Shown in pieces: positions 14,789 through 15,048 of a stretch of 15,048 bases of DNA (position 1 is its first letter; each line of letters opens with the position of its first letter). This DNA comes from Calditrichota bacterium (GTDB lineage Bacteria; Calditrichota; Calditrichia; Calditrichales; Calditrichaceae). Location: NCBI GenBank assembly GCA_024278715.1, contig JAJRSN010000472.1:1-15048 (forward strand). The letters are read 5' to 3'. Below the pieces are notes generated by a model. That model was not told the DNA's origin, did not search any database, and saw only the letters and a list, made by a program, of their open reading frames with translations. A program made the position numbers and the translations under genes.

Positions 14789-15048
14789 ATGAGTAATAAC
14801 CGGATTGTCTCGTTTGATGATGAAAAATTAATTCTGGTCGATGAAAACGATAACGTTTTAGGTTACGAAAACAAAGATACCTGCCACGACGGCGACGGCA
14901 TTCTTCATCGGGCGTTTTCAATCTTTATTTTTAACGATAAGGGCGAATTGCTTCTTCAACAACGAAGCAAAGAAAAACGGTTGTGGGGACTGTATTGGTC
15001 CAATACCTGTTGCAGCCATCCGCGCAAGGGAGAAACTTACGAGCAGGC
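14789..15048 (+). CDS. idi: Isopentenyl-diphosphate delta-isomerase, type 1 (partial)
   Basis: The first 86 residues are visible before the window ends. The enzyme interconverts IPP and DMAPP, the last step of the pathway encoded upstream. The frame shows the type 1 (Nudix-fold) signature: HRAFSIFIFN at 40-49, LLLQQRS at 54-60 and SNTCCSHP at 71-78, the latter carrying the catalytic cysteine and a metal-binding His. ATG 14789 is preceded by GAGGG at 4 nt. An in-frame ATG at 14774 would add five residues but lacks a ribosome binding site. The Nudix acidic residues and the C-terminal half lie beyond the window. Its position 187 bp after the HMGR fusion places it in the same cluster, though possibly with its own promoter. 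Confidence 0.93.
   Translation, partial: MSNNRIVSFDDEKLILVDENDNVLGYENKDTCHDGDGILHRAFSIFIFNDKGELLLQQRSKEKRLWGLYWSNTCCSHPRKGETYEQ

Overview
The window reads as chromosomal DNA of a diderm bacterium of middling GC content (judged by eye, not computed). Long tetratricopeptide-repeat (TPR) proteins, a caspase-fold protein, a secreted M3 oligopeptidase and a bacterial mevalonate pathway together suggest the Bacteroidota/Calditrichota (FCB) side of the tree. A Calditrichota-like organism is my best guess, but it rests on gene content only. No rRNA, tRNA, CRISPR array, transposase or phage gene was seen.

Left part (1-6474, all on the minus strand): a three-gene envelope operon, read from right to left. 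It begins with a very large exported protein: signal peptide, about 1,100 residues of TPR-like helices, an Ig-like domain and a C-terminal caspase fold whose catalytic His and Cys positions are Gln and Asn. Next comes a MotA/TolQ/ExbB-type membrane protein with a long helical tail. Last is a small membrane protein cut by the window edge, whose membrane segment lacks the aspartate expected of an ExbD/MotB partner. The set resembles a TolQR-like or gliding-motor-like machine with a periplasmic TPR partner. The leader of this operon holds a 9-bp hairpin, a possible 11-codon upstream ORF and a duplicated G-run.

Middle (6475-9827): an AT-rich divergent intergenic region with several perfect dyads and a candidate promoter; a PepF-type M3 oligoendopeptidase carrying a signal peptide, followed by a textbook intrinsic terminator; a spacer with short heptamer-type tandem repeats; and rdgB (house-cleaning XTP/dITP pyrophosphatase) on the minus strand.

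Right part (10201-15048, plus strand): a mevalonate-pathway cluster: mvaD, mvaK2 (overlapping mvaD by 4 bp), a single ORF fusing class II HMG-CoA reductase to mevalonate kinase, and the start of type 1 isopentenyl diphosphate isomerase. Together they cover every step from HMG-CoA to IPP and DMAPP. HMG-CoA synthase and thiolase are not in the window. The most unusual items are the HMGR-mevalonate kinase fusion, and the pseudocaspase/TPR protein encoded with a TolQ-like motor component.
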